Assembly (NCBI GenBank): GCA_963576785.1
Contig: OY756150.1
Location: 434,001 to 498,000, forward strand
Length of the DNA: 64,000 nucleotides
DNA from: Chlorophyllum brunneum
Lineage: Eukaryota > Basidiomycota > Agaricomycetes > Agaricales > Agaricaceae
Direction: 5' to 3'
Below, piece after piece: positions 59,001-64,000 of this stretch (position 1 is the stretch's first letter; each line of letters starts with the position of its first letter). The notes under the pieces were generated by a model that did no database searches, had not been told where the DNA came from, and saw nothing but the letters and a program-made list of their open reading frames with translations. Position numbers and translations under genes: made by a program.

Positions 59001-59900
59001 GTGTTTGGTTGTAGGGCCTACATATACCTTTCTGATGAGGTATGGCAAGACAAACTTGTGCCCAAATTAGAATTGATGATCTTCATCATTTATATAGATA
59101 ATGGCAGCAACTTTAAATTTATGTGCCATCAGTAGAACAATTCTATCTTTGTCTCCCCCCATACTATCTTTGATGAACTATATTTCCCAAGATATCCATC
59201 ACAGTCTGAACAACGGGGCCAATTGCCACCCAATAATAGCAATTCAAATAATTGAGAGGAATTAAATCCTCTCCTTTCCAGAGATAGATTTGTTCCAGGA
59301 CCATCTAGTCCAAGTATGCCATATACAAGACCACTGCTGCCACCTCCTTGTTCATGAACTCCTACTTCTAGTCCTAGAAAGTGGACTCTGCCTTCTTCCT
59401 CTTCTAAAAGATCTTCTCCAGGATTATTCTACAAGGATCCAACTCTACCTTCCTCTCCACCTATGCCATCTTGGCCTCCAGAAGGAGTTAAGGTTGAGGA
59501 TAATATTGAGGAGGCTGCACCTGTGCCTAATCCATGTGCTGATAACTGGACTTCTATGCCTATTCTGGAAAGAATCTTCATATTCCATCCAGACATTGAG
59601 GCACTGAGAAAACTTCATCAAACTACCCTTCAGATTCTATAAAGAGAAGGCAACATCTATGGTGACTACCAATACCCAAAGGATATTCTTAGGAATTATA
59701 AAAAGTACAAATTTTTTGGTCAGTCAAGATAAGAACAATAGAACCCTAGCCAACCTAATGCCCTACCAGCCTTGGTAATCATATTCCAGAAAAGAATGAG
59801 TATGATGAGTATGCGCCTGATAGGCCACAACCTCTCCGACCAACACATGAGCAGAATATTAATATTGATTTGCCTATGCTTGAGCTGAGCTTCACTAATT
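56002..59900 (+). mobile_element. Ty1/copia retrotransposon internal region, 3'-truncated and decayed
   Basis: Gag-like region at 56300-57250: a helical segment with WMHWVVYSIIKSKLPAK and LYKQLHTNGN, then a Gln-rich linker. A protease-like LDSGAS appears at 57876, followed by GAG-pre-integrase (YDVWH at 58319) and an integrase zinc region with CALGKLQNK. The integrase core follows: SDLQELP, YSNNGEEYMSQKLKDYF, HIHQQNGHAEHLN and YNRTPMKYLKWVIPYKMWFGRKPNVSHL, the copia order with integrase before RT. After about 59000 the sequence is Ser/Pro-rich linker. RT and RNase H are missing. Frequent stops. Confidence 0.82.
56940..57062 (+). repeat. CAG/CAA-rich low-complexity tract
   Basis: A run of AGCAGC/AGCAGT units inside the copia gag, which would encode a glutamine-rich linker; several CAG units have become TAG. 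Confidence 0.75.
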
Positions 59901-60027
59901 GATCTACAAAGATAGTATGGAGTTGATCCATTACTACCTCTCTAAAGCTAGTGCAACCTCTCTGTTGCCTCAGTCAGTCCAATTTAGGGACCTTGTGAAG
60001 TTGCTTGCTACTAAGCATGACAAATAG

Positions 60028-60962
60028 CTTGAGTAACAAATTTTCCTGTAGTAATATAGAAGTGTGGAATACTTGGTACCATCATTAGGAGTGGACATTA
60101 GATGGTCCCCCAATATACAATAGGGCTTATGACACTTGTACACCAAGGGATTGTATTTGCTGTCATTGAGTGGATGGGGTTATTGCAGCAGCATAAATAC
60201 CAATCAGTGATGGTGGTGAGATGCGGGAAGAGAACAATTATTATTGCACTGGTGAAACAGAATAGTAGTATATACCTGTGTTATAGTAATGCAAAAAGCT
60301 GCAATTGCATTGTCTGGGTGAGCTCATACCCAGATTTGGCAGGGCGGTACAAATAGAGAGGAATCTCAAATGTATCAGTAGTAGAATGTCTGCAAGCAGC
60401 CAAGAATATTCTTGTCTTCATGATCTCAACTCCTCTGAATTGCCATTCAGCCTCAATTGATGCTACCCACTTCACTAATCCATGCAGATGCCCAATCCCC
60501 CACCACTCACAAGGTCCACACTTCACCAAACCGAATACAAACACCTTCATGCACCCTTGAATGTGCAAGACAGAGCAACCAAGAGTTCCAGTGGTAAAGT
60601 AGACAGGGGGAAGAAGTGTATATAAGTAGTGTTGGTGGATAGAACTTAAAGAAGACGAGCAATAGAGAAAAAAGTGACCTCAAGGAACTTGACATGGGTA
60701 AGCACACATCAGATAGCACACAGAGAAAGGATTAGGCATTGAACTACTGCTCAAGGTTTCTCTTACACAAGCAATACACACCTCATATGCTTGTGACCAT
60801 GGAAATGCCACCCATGCTCAAAGAATATATTTGGGATATCACTGATTGGAGTGATGGTGGATGGAAGACACAGCAAGCAGTCACCTTGTAGGTGCAGGTG
60901 TTGACGAGTTTGTAGTAGCTCAGACTTGCACATAGGACATAGGTAATTCTGGGAAGCCAGGG
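60028..60962 (-). pseudogene. Fragment of an unrecognised gene, copy U3 (eroded)
   Basis: Aligns over its length with 36505-37690 (minus some central sequence). The minus frame keeps EAEWQF, GVEIMKTR and FEIPLYLYRPAKSGYELT. Where U2 has CG, this copy mostly has CA or TG (for example GCGGCCGAG against GCAGCCAAG). No intact reading frame. Confidence 0.6.
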
Positions 60963-61080
60963 TCAATGTTCTTCAAATAGCCAAATGTGAATTAGAATGG
61001 TCAAAGTGAAAGATTGAGGTGAAGGATAAGCTGAGATGCATGGACTTATGGAGCAGTGGTTGGGGAAATGCTCAATACCA
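60963..61080 (+). pseudogene. NOP53 fragment (duplicated unit 4)
   Basis: Corresponds to the CELGQSQRKIALKDKLTRHGL stretch of unit 3, with substitutions (TCAAAGTGAAAGATTGAGG). Confidence 0.65.
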
Positions 61081-61106
61081 GGAAAAACAAGGAGTGTAGT
61101 TGGACA

Positions 61107-61905
61107 TTGACTTCCCTCCCGATGAAGCAGTTGCACCTAACAACAATGTCAGCAATCCAAAATATCAACAATTGTGCCTGTAGACAACATACATTCATTC
61201 AACCCAGAAAGCTACATTTCAGGCTATACAGACATGTCCTACCAACACCACCACTATTAACTTCAAGGGCTTAACATAGTCCCATTTCTACATGCACATT
61301 ACAGGAAGGATTGTGCATCTTATTGATATTGTTAGAAGATGTCCTGTCATTGCCTCAGAAGCTCTTAAGCTTTATCGACCAATTATGAACATTATGCAGA
61401 GAATCCAATTATGATGAAGACATGTACATTACCAAATCCTTTAAAAATAGGTTGACCAGGTCACTGCAAAGAATCAGTTGGAGAAAGTTAAGTTGGAGGT
61501 GGAACTCAAGACTTATGTAAAAAGGCTGAGTTAGACAGTGTTTGTGTGTTGAGATTATGTTAATTTTCTTCTTGTCAAAGATTGCTTATAGATATTTAGC
61601 GGATTTCTATCATTCAGTTGGCAGGTATCAGCAATTGCTCAGACATCATACAAAGTCTCACAAGTTTTGCACTACAAGTCAATATGTCCTTGATTTGTCT
61701 TTCCATTCTCTGTTCTTGAAGTATGTTGTATGTCAACTCTACCCACTTTGTCTAGCTATTTAAACATGAATACCTGGCTTCATATAGAATAACATGATTA
61801 TTCTTAACTTTCAACTTATATTTTCAAAGCCAAAGCAGTCCTTGACACAATATCAGAAGTAGCATCATACACAAACAGCACTAGTGGATCAGGTATGTAA
61901 TTTGA
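61107..61905 (+). pseudogene. CSN1 fragment (duplicated unit 4)
   Basis: Begins with the equivalent of the CSN1 start ([10 protein letters not shown] region, here LDIDFPPDEAV) and includes RRCPVIASEALK. It then matches [10 protein letters not shown], an intron in the same place as in CSN1, YLADFYHSVGRYQQLLRHHT and SHKFCTTSQYVLDL. It stops near the Gly/Ser insert. Intron retention shows a genomic, not RNA-mediated, copy. Confidence 0.85.
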
Positions 61906-61929
61906 CCAACACCTACATCAACTTCTGGA

Positions 61930-62011
61930 GAAGAGCAAAGGGGCCAAATGAGACATAGTGAGAGATGTTAGCATCCTGTTAATAATGCATTCCTGGAACA
62001 AAGGTTCTATT
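61930..62011 (-). pseudogene. Fragment of seven-helix gene (duplicated unit 4)
   Basis: Eighty bases matching copy D near 35715-35805 (AGCAAAGGGGCCAAATG, then AATGC.TTCCTGG). The copia LTR begins directly after it. Confidence 0.75.
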
Positions 62012-62440
62012 TGTTGTCATTTGCACTTACTACAGCTGCATTTCATGTGACTAGCTCTTCAGTATTATTCATCTAATATTCATCATCAAGGCTACACCCT
62101 CTGACTCACATTATACATCTTTTCCTCATGTATTTCATGAGCTGACTGATTGCTGTCACTCCAATTATGCTACTGGACACCACTGATAATATTGCAGTGT
62201 TTCAAGGGACTCTGTAGTTATTACTAACTCATTATGCATAGTTATTACTCATAGGTCTTAGGGTTTGCTACTCAGACATTTAGTATATAAAGTAGCATGT
62301 ATTCCCTTATGTTTCCTTAGACAATCTACTCAATTTATACCTCACTCTACTTGACTTACAGCAACTTCACTAGTAACTTTACTATTCTAACTAACCACTA
62401 TCAGTAAGTCAGATTATCCATCTGCTACTGTGTGTTACTG
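62012..62440 (+). repeat. Second copia LTR (solo or right-hand copy)
   Basis: Starts TGTTGTCATT and parallels 55570-55988, with TATATAAAG near 62284. Similarity is lost after GTGTTACTG near 62440, so the last dozen bases of the LTR are absent or changed. Confidence 0.75.
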
Positions 62441-62524
62441 CATCCCTTCTTTGACTCATACCACCACCATCAATTTGCAAAAACTTGATTATATGGTACT
62501 AGTCTATTGTACTAAAGCAATTCA

Positions 62525-64000
62525 ATGCCAGTGTTACGATCTGACCTCTCTCCAAGGGAGCCTATGCCAGATGGCAATGGAGATATCTTTGGGAACACAA
62601 CATGTGTTCCCATCCCCTCTATCTTTGCAGCCTCTCCGGCTCTGCCCCCCCCAGGCATCCTATTTCCAAGGACACCTTCCATCTCTAGGCCTGTAATCCT
62701 GACTGATCAGGCCTACAGCCACACCATCCCTCCATTGGTTCTCAGTAGAAGGGCAACTACCCCCCTGCAGTCCACAGACCCCTCTATTGGTGATATGGAA
62801 AAGACTATCCATAGAATATCCAAATGAGTTCGCCCAGAAGGCGACCATTACTATTCGGGCATAGACAACAAGGACTGGGCTAACCAGGTCAAGGAGGAGT
62901 TGGAAGCCAAAGTCAAAGAAGAGGCCAAGCCAGAACATGAGGGTGGACTGGAAGAATTTTATGACAATGCTATTAGGGAGATTGGTAGGATCTCTGAGTG
63001 GGTTAAGGCCTACAGCACATTTAACATGAGTGGTGATGAGGGACTCGCATTTGGGCAGGCCTTCACTGAACTGACAGGGACCCTGATGAAGGCAGAATAG
63101 CTCAAGGTCGCAGTTGATGAACAGAAGAATGACCTCCATGGTTGGATGGGGGTCAACTTTGGTAAGATTACTGTCTGTGCTGAGGAAACACCTCAGCCAG
63201 ATGTCTCCCCCCTATGATGTGCAGCCTCCAAAGCCCCCATATATAAACCTGACAATGTCTGCATGGAGGTTGTTGAGTACATTGTCACTCTGGGTATTAC
63301 TGATGGCAATGAAGTCACTCATTTGGGTATCTCTGATACAAATGATCACCAAGGTGGAGTTCAAGGCCGTCACTCATAATAAGAAGAATAGGGGCCAGAA
63401 ACCCAAATCAACGGCCATGAAACCCACTATCACTGGGCCAAAGGTAACAAACTCTGCTCCCGTAATTGTGCCTGGCAAGGCTGCCAAAGCTACAGTGTCC
63501 TCCCTGAAGAATACCAAGAAACCTAAGGAAGGCATAAAAACCTTCTATGCTGCAGCTGCGGCCAAAGGTGGGAAGAACTCTGCCTCCACTCCTGCTGCCA
63601 CTGGGCGCAATCCTCTCAAATTCTTAGAGTTTGCAAGCAAGTTCCCAGAATTGTCACATGAGAAAGTGGTAGCAATATATGATGCTGCCTTCTCCACCTC
63701 CTCTCCCACGAACAAAAAGCCAGCTAAGAAAGCTGGCATAATTTGCTTCATACTGAATGGTCCCTCATGCAAGCAAGTCATCATTCCCCTTCTCACCAGG
63801 CCCAACGTCTCCAATTTCAGGACCATCATAGACTCTTTTAATGTTTGTCTTATAGCGGAGAAGTCCAAAACTAGGGTTATCACTGCCTCGCAGGGTAAGC
63901 TGGGCCTTATGGTCCACACCTTGGAGATGTTAACCCCCACTGAGCTCAACATCATCAAGGCATGGCTCAAGAAGAAATTTGGAGGAATCACTACAGGTGA
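62525..64000 (+). mobile_element. LINE-like (non-LTR) retrotransposon ORF1, interrupted and cut by the window edge
   Basis: A degenerate frame starts at ATG 62525 (MPVLRSDLSPREPMPDGNGD). It continues through EELEAKVKEEAKPEHEGGLE and an Ala/Lys-rich region, and after a frame change near 63215 through FYAAAAAKGGKNSA. A conserved-looking block follows, FLEFASKFPELSHEKVVAIY, NGPSCKQVIIPL and MLTPTELNIIKAWL, open to the right edge. The Ala-rich stretch, helical block and GPSxxQVxxP segment resemble ORF1 of non-LTR elements of basidiomycetes; I cannot see the reverse transcriptase. Stops at 62825 and 63098 sit where Arg and Gln codons would be one transition away. Confidence 0.45.

Overview
The window reads as nuclear DNA of a mushroom-forming basidiomycete (Agaricomycetes). 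The gene-bearing left part has many short introns of about 50 nt, an intron-containing tRNA, fungal housekeeping genes (mitochondrial bL28, eL31, NOP53, CSN1) and a 7-helix membrane family that I associate with Agaricomycetes. The right part is a graveyard of chromovirus (Ty3/gypsy), copia, hAT-like and LINE-like elements.

Layout. 1-269 is the 5' end of a gene running off the left edge on the minus strand. 2.6-15.2 kb is a tandem array of four amidase genes on the plus strand, all with consistent splice sites and catalytic motifs. 15.3-25.8 kb is a compact housekeeping stretch: a tRNA-Gln remnant, initiator tRNA-Met, mitochondrial bL28, a single-pass membrane protein, a secreted CFEM/GPI protein divergent from ribosomal protein eL31, an intron-bearing tRNA-Ala(TGC), the ribosome-biogenesis factor NOP53 and COP9 signalosome subunit 1.

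26-37.7 kb holds segmental duplications of the NOP53-CSN1-membrane-gene block. The NOP53 and CSN1 copies have decayed, but four minus-strand copies of the 7-helix gene keep all five exons. Fragments of an unrecognised fourth gene also belong to the unit. A fourth, badly eroded copy of the unit lies at 60.0-62.0 kb, among transposons.

37.8-64 kb: a truncated hAT-like gene, an inverted gypsy LTR, a gypsy chromovirus nested in it with perfect 5-bp target duplications (39153-45480), a second, opposite-strand copy (46915-53272), a third gypsy fragment, a copia element with its LTR, the eroded host unit, another copia LTR, and the start of a LINE-like ORF1 cut by the right edge. This half is visibly poor in CpG, and coding remnants carry CGA-to-TGA and CAG-to-TAG type stops, which suggests methylation or RIP-like decay.

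The most interesting items are the asymmetric survival of the 7-helix copies in the duplicated block, an extra conserved ORF downstream of pol in the chromovirus, the host segment lying between copia LTRs, and the sharp change in CpG state near 38 kb. All identifications rest on reading motifs and splice sites by eye; no database search was run.
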